NCBI RefSeq assembly: GCF_900113285.1
Contig: NZ_FOOT01000001.1
Span: 124,001 to 188,000 of the forward strand
Direction of reading: 5' to 3'
Length of the DNA stretch: 64,000 nt
Source of the DNA: Pontibacter chinhatensis
Lineage (GTDB): Bacteria > Bacteroidota > Bacteroidia > Cytophagales > Hymenobacteraceae
The position numbers were made by a program, and so were the translations under genes. Of this stretch, positions 54,394 to 62,766 are shown piece after piece (position 1 is the first letter of the stretch; every line of letters starts with the position of its first letter). The notes under the pieces are model-generated. The model did not search any database, was not told the DNA's origin, and saw nothing but the letters and a program-made list of their open reading frames with translations.

Positions 54394-55020
54394 TTATTTA
54401 TTGGCTAACAGCTCCCCAAGCTCTTTGAAGTGGGAGATGGCGTGGGTGGCGTGCGTGGTGTGGTTGCCGTTTTTGCTGTAAAGCACGGTAGTCAGGCCAA
54501 GCTCTTTCCCAGCCTTTATTTCCGACTGCGGGTCATCGCCCACTACCCATACTTCTGACGCAGATAAAGTATAACGCTCCAGTATACTTTTAAATACATC
54601 CTTCTTTGTCTGCTTTGTCTTGCTGGGATCTACGATGTGGATTTCCTCAAAGTCCTTTTCCAGGCTAAGTTGGTCTACTTTACTTTGCTGCATTTTGGTG
54701 TAGCCTGTTGTTACCAGAAACTTCTGATGCGGCATCTTGCGCAGGTGGGCGTAATCCTCAAAGGGAGGGAATTCCTTCTCGTAGGTCAGGTTTCGCAAAA
54801 CGCTGTCCACCTTTTCCTCCAGCGACTTGCTGAACTTATACTTCGCCGCCACCTTCTGGAAAGGGATGCGCATCATGTCCTGCTTAATGTCCTCCAGTTC
54901 TCCTTCATAGTCCGAGCTGTTCTGCAGCACATCGAAAACAGGCTTGAATAACTCCTCGCCAATAGATGGCACAGGATAAATGGTATTGTCCAGGTCCAGG
55001 ATCAGGGCTTTAACGCTCAT
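54394..55020 (-). CDS. HAD family hydrolase
   Basis: A 208-residue haloacid-dehalogenase-fold phosphatase. Nucleophile Asp9 and Asp11 are in LILDLDNTIYPV. Motif II is FLVTTGYTKMQ (Thr), motif III Lys is in the region TKQTKKDVF, and motif IV is EVWVVGDDPQSEIKAGKELGL. A four-helix cap sits between I and II. It resembles pyrimidine nucleotidase/YjjG-like proteins, but the substrate is uncertain. It is between the isoaspartyl peptidase (convergent) and cyanophycinase (same strand, 84 bases). Confidence 0.88.
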   Translation of the reverse strand: MSVKALILDLDNTIYPVPSIGEELFKPVFDVLQNSSDYEGELEDIKQDMMRIPFQKVAAKYKFSKSLEEKVDSVLRNLTYEKEFPPFEDYAHLRKMPHQKFLVTTGYTKMQQSKVDQLSLEKDFEEIHIVDPSKTKQTKKDVFKSILERYTLSASEVWVVGDDPQSEIKAGKELGLTTVLYSKNGNHTTHATHAISHFKELGELLANK

Positions 55021-55103
55021 ACTTTATACTTTCTGGTAAATAGTTTTTGTATCTCCCAATACCTCTAGGGAGGGAAATATTATCTGCTTCTAAGAATGAG
55101 AGG

Positions 55104-56003
55104 CTATACTTTGTGGTTAACTTCCTGCAGACGGGTTTCCCAGTAGGCTTCCTTGCTTTTATAGAAGGTGCGGGAATTAATGTCATACAGGTTGCCTTTG
55201 GCCAATACGTGCATCAGCATGTGGTCGATGGCTACCGGGCGGCCTGGCTCTACCTCCTGTATGTTGGTATATCTCACCTCATGTCCATCGGCAATCACCA
55301 CCAGGTTAGAGCCAATCGTTTCGATCTTGTGGCCCTCGGTTATCAGCACGCCCGTGTCTTCGCCCAGGCCAATCCCGATGGTTTTAGGATGTGTTACGAC
55401 TGCCTCCATCAAGCGTCCGAAACGGCCCCGGATAACAAAGTGGGTGTCAATGATCACGCCGTCGATGAGGTTGAGGCCATGGCCCATTTTAACCGCTCCG
55501 CGCAGCAGTGATTCTGTCGCGCTGCCGCCCTTTATCATGTGCTTCGACATGGCCATAGCGCCTGCGCTGGTGCCGGCATACACAAAATCCTCATTCTGGT
55601 AGCGGTCTTTCAGCGTGTCCAATATTTCAGTGCCCAGGAACATGCGTGTGATGCGCGACTGGTCGCCGCCGCTGAACATGATGCCGTCGCAGTCGCGCAC
55701 GCGGCGCAGGTACTCCGGCTTCTGCGCATCGTCCTCGTTGCGGATGTGCATCAGGTGCACGTTCTCTGCGCCCAAGATGCCGAAAGCGCTAATGTAACGT
55801 TCGCCCACTTCCTCCGGAATCATGGAGGCGGTGGTAACTACTTCTATATGAGGTTTTTTTGCCGGGATTTCTTTCAGAAAACGCTTCAATATGCCCAGCT
55901 CAAAAAAGTCGAGGTAGTATTTCTTCTTTGATTTTGGGTTTGGGTAAGAACCTTTATCCTCGTTACCGCCAATCGCAATCAGTTTTCCTTTTGGTTTCTC
56001 CAC
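55104..56003 (-). CDS. cphB: Cyanophycinase (peptidase S51)
   Basis: A 299-residue serine exopeptidase that releases beta-Asp-Arg dipeptides from cyanophycin. The nucleophile Ser146 sits in YAGTSAGAMAMS. KLIAIGGNEDKG, VVTTASMIPEEVGERY, MFSGGDQSRITRMFLGT, VIIDTHFVIRGRFGRLMEAV and GIGLGEDTGVLI are all family blocks. There is no signal peptide, hence an intracellular enzyme. The start is GTG with EKPKGKLIAIGG following. The polymer-making enzyme CphA is not in the window. Confidence 0.93.
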   Translation of the reverse strand: MEKPKGKLIAIGGNEDKGSYPNPKSKKKYYLDFFELGILKRFLKEIPAKKPHIEVVTTASMIPEEVGERYISAFGILGAENVHLMHIRNEDDAQKPEYLRRVRDCDGIMFSGGDQSRITRMFLGTEILDTLKDRYQNEDFVYAGTSAGAMAMSKHMIKGGSATESLLRGAVKMGHGLNLIDGVIIDTHFVIRGRFGRLMEAVVTHPKTIGIGLGEDTGVLITEGHKIETIGSNLVVIADGHEVRYTNIQEVEPGRPVAIDHMLMHVLAKGNLYDINSRTFYKSKEAYWETRLQEVNHKV

Positions 56004-56321
56004 GGGTGTCGTTTTCTCTGTTTTAATTCTTGCCTATAAAGCTGCGCTGCGCAGGGCGAGCACACAATATGATTACAGTATTCAGCCAAAATCGTTTCAT
56101 TCCGGGCAAAAGTATGGGCAAAGGGGCAGGGCTAGTGGGAGAAAGAGCTAAGGTTTATAAAGTTCATATATATGATTAATCATATTAAAAGGTTTGTTAC
56201 TGAGAAATAAAATGTGTTTGCGAATAAAAAGTGATATTGGTAAACCCACCCGACATGAGCCCGTATAGTAGGTCTAAACAAGCAAAAAGCTTATTTAACA
56301 AACGCGTAACCTTTCCAAGCT
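56004..56321. other. Divergent spacer with a 16-bp perfect palindrome
   Basis: No gene is visible between cyanophycinase and the ferritin-like gene. At 56170-56185 stands ATATGATTAATCATAT, a perfect palindrome in AT-rich DNA, 137 bases before the ferritin-like ATG and 167 before the cyanophycinase start. It could be an operator for either gene. Confidence 0.5.
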
Positions 56322-56810
56322 ATGAAACTAAACAATTTACAGGATCTCCTGATCCACGAACTCAAAGACATCTATAACGCCGAGCAGCAAATCACCAAAG
56401 CGCTGCCTAAGATGATCAAGGCGACTTCCTCAACACAATTAAAGAGTGCCTTTGAGGAGCACCTGATGGTTACTGAAAAGCAAATAGAGCGTCTCGATAA
56501 AGTGTTCGAGATGATGGGAGAGAAGTCGTCCGGGGAGAAGTGCAAGGCCATGGAGGGAATTATTCGCGAGGCCGAAACGATGTTGAGCGAGCGGGCCGAT
56601 AGCAGTGTGATGGATGCCGCCCTTATTGCCTCAGCCCAGCGCGTGGAGCACTACGAAATTGCCGCCTACGGCACGGTTTGCACGTATGCCAAGCAGCTCG
56701 GCATGACTGATGTGCTGGACCTGCTGCATAAAACACTGGAAGAAGAGAAAATGACCGATGAGAAGCTTACCATGATTGCGGAGAAATCTATCAATCTGAA
56801 AGCTCAGTAA
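56322..56810 (+). CDS. YciE/YciF ferritin-like protein (DUF892)
   Basis: A 162-residue four-helix-bundle protein of the YciE/YciF family. LQDLLIHELKDIYNAEQQITKALPKM, AFEEHLMVTEKQIERLDKVFEMMG and RVEHYEIAAYGTVCTYAKQLGM hold the conserved Glu and His diiron ligands. Members are stress-induced; the exact chemistry is unproven. It starts with ATG. A shared terminator separates it from the convergent aminopeptidase. Confidence 0.92.
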   Translation: MKLNNLQDLLIHELKDIYNAEQQITKALPKMIKATSSTQLKSAFEEHLMVTEKQIERLDKVFEMMGEKSSGEKCKAMEGIIREAETMLSERADSSVMDAALIASAQRVEHYEIAAYGTVCTYAKQLGMTDVLDLLHKTLEEEKMTDEKLTMIAEKSINLKAQ

Positions 56811-56905
56811 GAAACCAAAGATACGTAGGAAGGCTCTGTACCTTCACCTGGCTCCACCAAGCAGGTCAGAAGGTCACAGAGCTTTCCGTTTTAACAGACA
56901 TAATA

Positions 56906-56938
56906 AAAAGGGGCTGCCATACTTTGGCAGCCCCTTTT
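56906..56938. terminator. Bidirectional terminator with motif in its loop
   Basis: A 14-bp perfect stem (aaaaggggctgcca / tggcagcccctttt) with 5-base loop TACTT lies between the ferritin-like and M1 aminopeptidase genes. The loop and neighbours read CCATACTTT, a variant of the dispersed motif. Confidence 0.93.
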
Positions 56939-56958
56939 AGTTTTAAGGTGAGCGGTAA

Positions 56959-58857
56959 TTACTTCAGCATGTCGTCCAGGGTGACGGTGGCTACAGCGTG
57001 GTAGTTCGGGCGGGCTTTGGCATAAATGGCCAGGGCTTTTTTCTTGCCTTCCGGCGTGGCTGCCAGCGCCTTGTAAATAGGCACCAGGAACTTTCGTCGG
57101 CCCACATTCGTCAGGAACGTTTCCAGCGCTTTGTCGGCGGTCGTATACTTGTTGTTGATGGCATGGATGAACCAGGCGGCCAGCACCTCGGAGTTACCGG
57201 AGTTGGTAAAGTTAAAGGCCTTGTCCAAATCAGCCATCTGCTGCTGGCTCATGCCGGCAGGCAGCATGCGGATAAAGTGCAGCCATTCGTGGCTCGACCA
57301 GTCCTTTGTGTTAAGCTGTGCGGCGGGCGTGCCGTTCTGCCAGCTTTGGAAAGCCTCCTCTACTTTGGCAAAGCGGGTGCTGGTAGGAGCCTCAAACCCT
57401 TCCGGTAATCCCGGAGAGAAAATCCAGCCTTCTACGTTAATCTGCTTGGCCAGCTGCTCATCACCCTTTATCAGCTCGGTGCGCAGGAAGTTAAGGAATT
57501 TGTCGGTGTCGGTGCTTTGGAAAGCAAACGTATTGAAGTAACTGTTCAGGAACGCGTCGAACTTCTCACGACCTACTGCCTTCTCGATGTTCTGAAGGAA
57601 GAAATTCCCTTTTTCGTAGGCAATGTCTGTCAACCCTTCGTCCGGGTCGCGGCCTTCCAGGTCCAGCTTCAGGCGGGTGTCTTGGCTGGTTGCCCCCAGG
57701 TCGCTGATGGTGTTTTGCAGGTCCTGGTAGCCCAGCACATTCAGCATGTCGGCGTAGTCCTTGCCATATACTTCCTCCATGATGCGGCGCTCAAAGTATA
57801 CAGTAAACCCCTCGTTCAGCCAGAAGTCGTCCCAGGTGGCGTTGGTCACCAGGTTGCCGCTCCAGCTATGCGCCAGCTCATGCGCAATCAGGCTTGTCAG
57901 GGAGCGGTCTTTGGCCAGCACGGTAGGCGTCACAAAAGTCAGGCGCGGGTTCTCCATCCCCCCGAACGGGAAAGAAGGCGGCAGCACCAGCAGGTCGTAG
58001 CGGTCCCATCTATACTTGCCGTACAGTTTTTCGGCGGCCACCAGCATCTTGTCCATCTCGGCAAACTCGTAGGTCGCGGCTTTAATGGTGGCAGGCTCGG
58101 CGTAAATACCTGTCTGCGGCCCAATCTTCTCAAACACCAAATCGCCCACCGAAAGCGCCATCAGGTAAGACGGGATTGGCTGCTTCATCTCAAAAGTATA
58201 AACGCCTTCCGCGTTCTTCTCCACCGGATTCTCGGCGCTCATCACGGCCAGCAACTCTTTTGGCACTTTCACCTTGGCGCTGTACGTAATGCGTACACCG
58301 GGGCTGTCCTGGATCGGAATCCAGGTGCGGGCAAGTATGGCCTGGGACTGCGTGAACAGGAACGGGTATTTTTTACCGGCTGTTTGCTGCGGGTTGAGCC
58401 ACTGCAGGGCGGCTGCATCCGGGGAGGTTTTATACTTGATGGTTACCTTCCTGGTGTCCGGCTTAATGGTCACCGTTAAAGGGCGGCCCAGGTACTGCTG
58501 CTCCTCACCCAGCTCAAACGCTGTCTCCTCCTGGTTATCACCCAGGTATACTTTCTCTACCTGCAGGCCACGCGTGTCAAACACCATCTTGTCGGTGCCG
58601 GTCTTGTTTTCGATCAGGTAAGAGGCGGTACCGCTCAGCACCTTCTCGTTAAAGTTAACGTCGATGTCCAGGTCCAGGTGGGTAGCCACGGCTTCAGCCG
58701 GTTTGGCGAAGCTGTGCACGTCGTTCGGCGTTTGCTGCGTAGCATTCTGCGCTGCGGTCATAGTATCTGTTTCGTTAGTGGTGCTGGAGGAACAAGAGGC
58801 TAAGTATACGCTTCCCGCCAGGCCGAGCCCTAGTAAACAACGGTGGTAATATTTCAT
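56959..58857 (-). CDS. M1 family aminopeptidase, lipoprotein
   Basis: A 632-residue zinc aminopeptidase of the leukotriene A4 hydrolase-like branch. The lipoprotein signal ends LASC (Cys22). The exopeptidase motif GGMEN (299-303), zinc site HELAH (326-330) and Glu349 in LNEGF are clear. The N-terminal beta saddle and a C-terminal helical LTA4H-type domain complete it. It should trim peptides outside the inner membrane, and together with DPP11 and M19 dipeptidase indicates a peptide-based diet. It starts with ATG. Confidence 0.95.
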   Translation of the reverse strand: MKYYHRCLLGLGLAGSVYLASCSSSTTNETDTMTAAQNATQQTPNDVHSFAKPAEAVATHLDLDIDVNFNEKVLSGTASYLIENKTGTDKMVFDTRGLQVEKVYLGDNQEETAFELGEEQQYLGRPLTVTIKPDTRKVTIKYKTSPDAAALQWLNPQQTAGKKYPFLFTQSQAILARTWIPIQDSPGVRITYSAKVKVPKELLAVMSAENPVEKNAEGVYTFEMKQPIPSYLMALSVGDLVFEKIGPQTGIYAEPATIKAATYEFAEMDKMLVAAEKLYGKYRWDRYDLLVLPPSFPFGGMENPRLTFVTPTVLAKDRSLTSLIAHELAHSWSGNLVTNATWDDFWLNEGFTVYFERRIMEEVYGKDYADMLNVLGYQDLQNTISDLGATSQDTRLKLDLEGRDPDEGLTDIAYEKGNFFLQNIEKAVGREKFDAFLNSYFNTFAFQSTDTDKFLNFLRTELIKGDEQLAKQINVEGWIFSPGLPEGFEAPTSTRFAKVEEAFQSWQNGTPAAQLNTKDWSSHEWLHFIRMLPAGMSQQQMADLDKAFNFTNSGNSEVLAAWFIHAINNKYTTADKALETFLTNVGRRKFLVPIYKALAATPEGKKKALAIYAKARPNYHAVATVTLDDMLK

Positions 58858-59183
58858 GGGTTTTGTTGCGATAATTTTTGGGTAAGATAGCTAATCCGCG
58901 CGAATACTTAAAACCGGTACCTGCGCTGGGTAAGGAACAGCGGGCTCCGGGAAGTATAAACCCACAGCCGGGGTTAGCCCCGGTATTGTATCATGAAAGT
59001 ATAAAGTATAGCCTACCGAAGGCCAGAAAACATTTTGCCGGATTTTGAAGTACTAAAAGGTAAAATGCATCTGTAACCTTACTCAGCATCTTTAGCATTG
59101 CACTAAAATTATATTCTTCCAAAAGTATAAATCATCCTGACGGTTGCAGTGATAAAGTATGGCTGAGCAGTAAAATAGACAAA
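58858..59183. other. Geneless divergent spacer
   Basis: I find no gene between the aminopeptidase and the L,D-transpeptidase. It contains a small GC hairpin (CCGGGG-TTAG-CCCCGG, 58968-58983) without a T-tract, and several AAGTATA copies. No exact TAnnTTTG was found here for either gene. Confidence 0.4.
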
Positions 59184-60926
59184 ATGAGCCCTTATACAAT
59201 AAGACATATCATGCTGGCGGCACTAACCCTGCTGCTGTTCGGCTTAATGGCCGGATGTAACCAGAAAGACTCTGGCGACAAAAAATCAGGCGGGATAGCC
59301 GACCTGTTTAAGAAAGATAAGCTGCCGCAGGCCACCACCGACAGCCTCTTTGTGAAAAGCTACCTGGCCAAACGTCCCGAGTTTAAAGAGCAAGAGGAAC
59401 TGATGTATCAGTTCTACGGCGAACGCAACTACAAGCTTGCCTGGTTTAAGGAGAATGAGCTGGTGCCGCAGGTAGATAAATTCCTGGGCGTGATAGACTC
59501 CTCTTACGCCGAGGGCCTGGACCCCAAGCGCTACAAGCTGGTGAACTTCAACGAGCTGTTTAAGAAATATGAAGCGCTGGACGCCAAAGACTCTACCCGC
59601 CTGCAGCTGCAGCAGGAAATAGACGTGGCCCTGACGGCTTCCTACTTTAACTACGCCTCCGATTTTTACCGCGGCCGCGTAGACCCTACCTCAGACAACA
59701 GCGTGAACTGGGAAGTAAAGAAAAACAAAATAAAGCTGCACAAGGCTTTGCAAACCATCCTGGAGGAGCGCGAGAGCACGTACCCCTACTATGAATTTGA
59801 GGCGCTGCATGCCGGCTACATCCGGTTGCGCGATGTTCTGCAGGAGTACCGGGCGCTGCAGCAGAAGGGTGGTTGGCCTAAAGTAGAGCTCGGCGGCAAA
59901 AAATCCCTGCAGAAGGGCGATAGCGCCCAAGCTGTCGCGGTGCTGCGCAAACGGCTGAACCCTAACCAAACCATCGATCCGAAAGACAAACGCTACTGGC
60001 ACTTTGATGAGAAGCTGGAGGCGCAGGTAAAGAAATTCCAGCAGCTGCATGGCCTCAAAGAAGATGGCGTGGTAGGTGGCGGTACCTTGGCCACCATGAA
60101 CGTGCCCATCGAGGACCGCATCGAGCAGATCATGATAAACATGGAGCGCTGGCGCTGGATTCCGAAGCGCATGGTGCCGAAAAGCCTGGACCAGAAGTAC
60201 ATCTGGGTAAACATCCCGGAGTATAAACTCTACATTTACGAGGACCCTGACAACGACCCGGAGGCGGAGCGGGATTACAAGGAAGTGATGAGCATGCGCG
60301 TGGTAGTGGGCAAAACCATGAACGCGACGCCGATTTTCAGCGAGAAGATGGAATATGTAGTGCTGGCCCCGTACTGGAACGTGCCCAACAGTATTGTGGA
60401 GCGCGAGATAAAGCCCAAGATGCTCAACAACCCTGACTGGCTCGAGACCCAGAACATGGAGATCGTAACCAAGGAGCGCAACCCCAAACCGGTCTCGGCT
60501 TATGACATTGACTGGGAGAGCGTGACCGAGAAGAACTTTCAGTACATGGTGCGCCAGAAGCCGGGCCCTAAGAACTCACTTGGAAGTATGAAATTCCTGT
60601 TTCCCAACGAGCACGCCATTTACCTGCACGACACCCCGGCTAACGCCCTCTTCAGCCAGACGGAGCGTAACTTCAGTCACGGCTGCGTGCGCCTCGAAAA
60701 GCCCATGGAACTGGCCAAGTATGTGTTGCGGGACATGCCGGAGTGGGATGAGCAAAGTATAGAAGATACCATTAATGGGGGCGAGGAGAAATGGATCACC
60801 CTGCCGAAGAAGATACAAGTATACCTGGTATACTTTACCAGCTGGGTAGACGCCGAGGGCAATGTGCACTTCAGAGAGGACCTTTACGGCCACGACAAAG
60901 CCCTGAAGAAAGAATACTTTGGATAA
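59184..60926 (+). CDS. L,D-transpeptidase (YcbB/LdtD-like), lipoprotein
   Basis: A 580-residue peptidoglycan-modifying enzyme making 3-3 cross-links. Lipoprotein signal residues 1-25 end LMAGC. A helical scaffold region follows, then a peptidoglycan-binding domain (GDSAQAVAVLRKRLNP to GTLATMNV, about 255-310). The YkuD catalytic domain comes next (YIWVNIPEYKLYIYE; VVVGKTMNATPIF), with the active-site Cys501 in NFSHGCVRLEKP. It acts in the periplasm. The cupredoxin gene starts 43 bases later, so the two may be co-transcribed. Confidence 0.94.
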   Translation: MSPYTIRHIMLAALTLLLFGLMAGCNQKDSGDKKSGGIADLFKKDKLPQATTDSLFVKSYLAKRPEFKEQEELMYQFYGERNYKLAWFKENELVPQVDKFLGVIDSSYAEGLDPKRYKLVNFNELFKKYEALDAKDSTRLQLQQEIDVALTASYFNYASDFYRGRVDPTSDNSVNWEVKKNKIKLHKALQTILEERESTYPYYEFEALHAGYIRLRDVLQEYRALQQKGGWPKVELGGKKSLQKGDSAQAVAVLRKRLNPNQTIDPKDKRYWHFDEKLEAQVKKFQQLHGLKEDGVVGGGTLATMNVPIEDRIEQIMINMERWRWIPKRMVPKSLDQKYIWVNIPEYKLYIYEDPDNDPEAERDYKEVMSMRVVVGKTMNATPIFSEKMEYVVLAPYWNVPNSIVEREIKPKMLNNPDWLETQNMEIVTKERNPKPVSAYDIDWESVTEKNFQYMVRQKPGPKNSLGSMKFLFPNEHAIYLHDTPANALFSQTERNFSHGCVRLEKPMELAKYVLRDMPEWDEQSIEDTINGGEEKWITLPKKIQVYLVYFTSWVDAEGNVHFREDLYGHDKALKKEYFG

Positions 60927-60968
60927 GGAATCGGGGTGGCATGCAAGCGACCCACAGCAGTTAAGTTT

Positions 60969-61508
60969 ATGAAAAAGCTATTGTTAAGCATCTTACCCTT
61001 GATGCTTATACTTTGGAGTTGCGGCCCGCAGGAGAAGGAAGCCGATTCCGAGGTTTTCACTACCCTGAAAGACACGGCAACCGCTTCCAGCGCCCCGTTG
61101 GTAGAGGAGAAGGACACCACCAAACAAGAGGTACAGGAACTGGAGCTACACGCCCTCGGCAACACGCTGGAGGAAATAAAGTATGGCCAGGATACGCTCC
61201 GGGTGAAAACCGGCGCTCTGGTAAAGCTAAAGTTTGTGAATGAGGGCATTGATATGCCCATGGTGCACAACGTGGTGTTTACCGCCCCAGGAAAGTATAA
61301 ACAAGTGGCTCTGGCCGGGGCAAGTATAGGAGCCTCAGGCAACTACGTGCCCGAAAGCGAGGCCGTGATTGCCGCTTCTCCGATAGCCCTGCCCGGGCAA
61401 ACGGTGGAGCTGGAGTTTACCGCTCCCACCACGCCAGGCATGTATGATTTCGTGTGTACTTACCCCGGTCATTGGAGCAAAATGCATGGCGTGCTGGAGG
61501 TAAAGTAG
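60969..61508 (+). CDS. Azurin/plastocyanin-like cupredoxin lipoprotein
   Basis: A 179-residue type 1 copper protein. The lipoprotein signal ends LWSC (Cys18). A Ser/Thr/Glu-rich linker (20-60) precedes the cupredoxin domain, with ligands His100 (MVHNVVF), Cys163, His168 and Met172 (VCTYPGHWSKM). This matches azurin/auracyanin rather than plastocyanin. It is probably an anchored periplasmic electron carrier to or near cytochrome oxidase, compatible with the CcoI gene ahead. The start is the ATG at 60969, as the signal peptide begins there. Confidence 0.92.
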   Translation: MKKLLLSILPLMLILWSCGPQEKEADSEVFTTLKDTATASSAPLVEEKDTTKQEVQELELHALGNTLEEIKYGQDTLRVKTGALVKLKFVNEGIDMPMVHNVVFTAPGKYKQVALAGASIGASGNYVPESEAVIAASPIALPGQTVELEFTAPTTPGMYDFVCTYPGHWSKMHGVLEVK

Positions 61509-61582
61509 TATAAATGAGGGCTGTCGAACGTAATCTTTGGAAAGCTTGTTACCGGGAGTAGAGTTTATGGCAGTAAATTGCC

Positions 61583-61590
61583 TAATTTTG
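61583..61590 (+). promoter_or_regulatory. -7 element (TAATTTTG) of the Crp/Fnr gene
   Basis: An exact TAnnTTTG lies 23 bases before the ATG at 61614 and inside a longer possible frame starting with TTG at 61578. Its place argues for the ATG as the true start. No strong -33 is seen. Confidence 0.5.
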
Positions 61591-61613
61591 CACCCAACAT
61601 ACTTTTCCCTCAC

Positions 61614-62318
61614 ATGAAGTTCACACCACCGGATTGCCAACAATGTTTGAGCAGAAAGAATTCGCTGCTGGGCTGTTGCCATGGGCAGGAACTCGAGGAT
61701 TTATCTGCCAGCAAGTCAAGCTGCCTGTATAAAAAAGGGCAGGTTATCTTTAGCGAGGGCTCAAAGCCTTCGGGCCTGCACTGCGTGCATTCCGGCAAGG
61801 TTAAGGTGTGCAAAATGGGCAGCGACGGCAAAGAGCAGATCATACGCCTGGCTAAACCGGGTGACGTGGTCGGTTACCGCGCCCTGATGGCTGACTCCAA
61901 CTATTCTGCGTCTGCGGTGGCGCTGGATGATGCCGTGGTGTGCTTTGTGCCGAAATCCCAGTTCATGGACCTGATTCATGAGAACATGGATTTCTCGAAC
62001 GGCCTGATGAAGCTGCTCTCTAAAGCCCTTGGCGAAGCCGAGGAGCGCATGACCCAGATGGCCTATAAGCCGGTGCGCGAGCGCCTGGCCGAGGCGCTGC
62101 TGCTGCTCCAGAAAACATACCAGCAAGGGGAGGGACAGGTAAACTTTACCATCTCCATTTCACGCGAGGATCTGGCAGCCATTGTCGGCACCGCGAAGGA
62201 AACTACCATCCGGCTCCTGTCAGAGTTTAAGGAAGAGCAAATCATCAGCACGAAAGGCAGCAGCATCACCATCCTCAACCCGGATAGGCTTTACAGTATT
62301 TGCCACCTCTACGATTAA
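61614..62318 (+). CDS. Crp/Fnr family regulator with N-terminal cysteines
   Basis: A 234-residue regulator. Residues 1-37 hold Cys8, 11, 21, 22 and 37 (DCQQCLSRKNSLLGCCH). The cNMP-binding beta barrel (YKKGQVIFSEGSKPSGLHCVHSGKVKV, IIRLAKPGDVVGYRALM), a dimer helix and the Crp helix-turn-helix (ISREDLAAIVGTAKETTIRLLSEF) follow. The N-terminal Cys group suggests a Fe-S or redox sensor like FNR, but spacing differs from E. coli FNR (20, 23, 29, 122). Its place directly before ccoI fits an oxygen-responsive activator of the cbb3 oxidase cluster. Confidence 0.92.
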   Translation: MKFTPPDCQQCLSRKNSLLGCCHGQELEDLSASKSSCLYKKGQVIFSEGSKPSGLHCVHSGKVKVCKMGSDGKEQIIRLAKPGDVVGYRALMADSNYSASAVALDDAVVCFVPKSQFMDLIHENMDFSNGLMKLLSKALGEAEERMTQMAYKPVRERLAEALLLLQKTYQQGEGQVNFTISISREDLAAIVGTAKETTIRLLSEFKEEQIISTKGSSITILNPDRLYSICHLYD

Positions 62319-62351
62319 AAGGATAGCCGGATCGGCATCATGAAGTATATA

Positions 62352-62395
62352 GAACGCAAAAGGCCGACTGCAGAACAGTCGGCCTTTTTGCGTTC
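62352..62395 (+). terminator. Terminator of the Crp/Fnr gene
   Basis: The 19-20-base arms gaacgcaaaaggccgactg / cagtcggcctttttgcgttc pair with one bulged T and a 5-base loop, 33 bases after the stop. Confidence 0.93.
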
Positions 62396-62673
62396 GCATG
62401 GTCTATACGATACGCCAACACCATGTATACTTAACTAACTAAACACTAAACTAATCCTCTCTAAGTCGGCTTTGCGCCAAAGCTGTGTCAGAAGTACGGC
62501 ACCTCAACAGTTCACTCTCGACCTCTTTCACAGCTTTGGACTTTTGTAGCTCCTTGTCTCACCTTAAACTACTGCAGCAAAGCATTTTTCTATAGCTAAC
62601 CAGGCATTCGCTTTTTGGGCTGACCTTGTTAATTCTACAGTAGCAAAAGTCCGGGTTTTATATGGCCTGTGCA
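62396..62673. other. Geneless spacer with an 11-bp inverted repeat
   Basis: No gene is visible in this part of the 448-base gap. Perfect inverted copies ccaaagctgtg (62477-62487) and cacagctttgg (62529-62539) stand 41 bases apart and are followed by ACTTTTG. They could fold into a stable structured RNA or an attenuator in front of ccoI. Confidence 0.4.
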
Positions 62674-62687
62674 CTGACAAGGATCAA
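62674..62687 (+). promoter_or_regulatory. Candidate FNR-type box upstream of ccoI
   Basis: CTGAC-AAGG-ATCAA matches 8 of 10 positions of the FNR/Crp-family site TTGAT-N4-ATCAA. Its centre is about 65 bases before the expected start of transcription at about 62746, a class I activator position. The Crp/Fnr gene next door is the obvious candidate to bind. Confidence 0.5.
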
Positions 62688-62711
62688 CTTCGAAGCTGAT
62701 TATTGTCATCA

Positions 62712-62739
62712 TTTGCGCAGGGGGCGGCATCTACCTTTG
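62712..62739 (+). promoter_or_regulatory. ccoI promoter (TTTG-N16-TACCTTTG)
   Basis: TTTG at 62712-62715 and an exact -7 element TACCTTTG at 62732-62739 are 16 bases apart, slightly shorter than the normal 19; transcription would start about 20 bases before the ATG at 62767. A suboptimal spacing fits an activator-dependent promoter. Confidence 0.5.
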
Positions 62740-62766
62740 CAGAAACCATAAAAACCGACAATTGAG

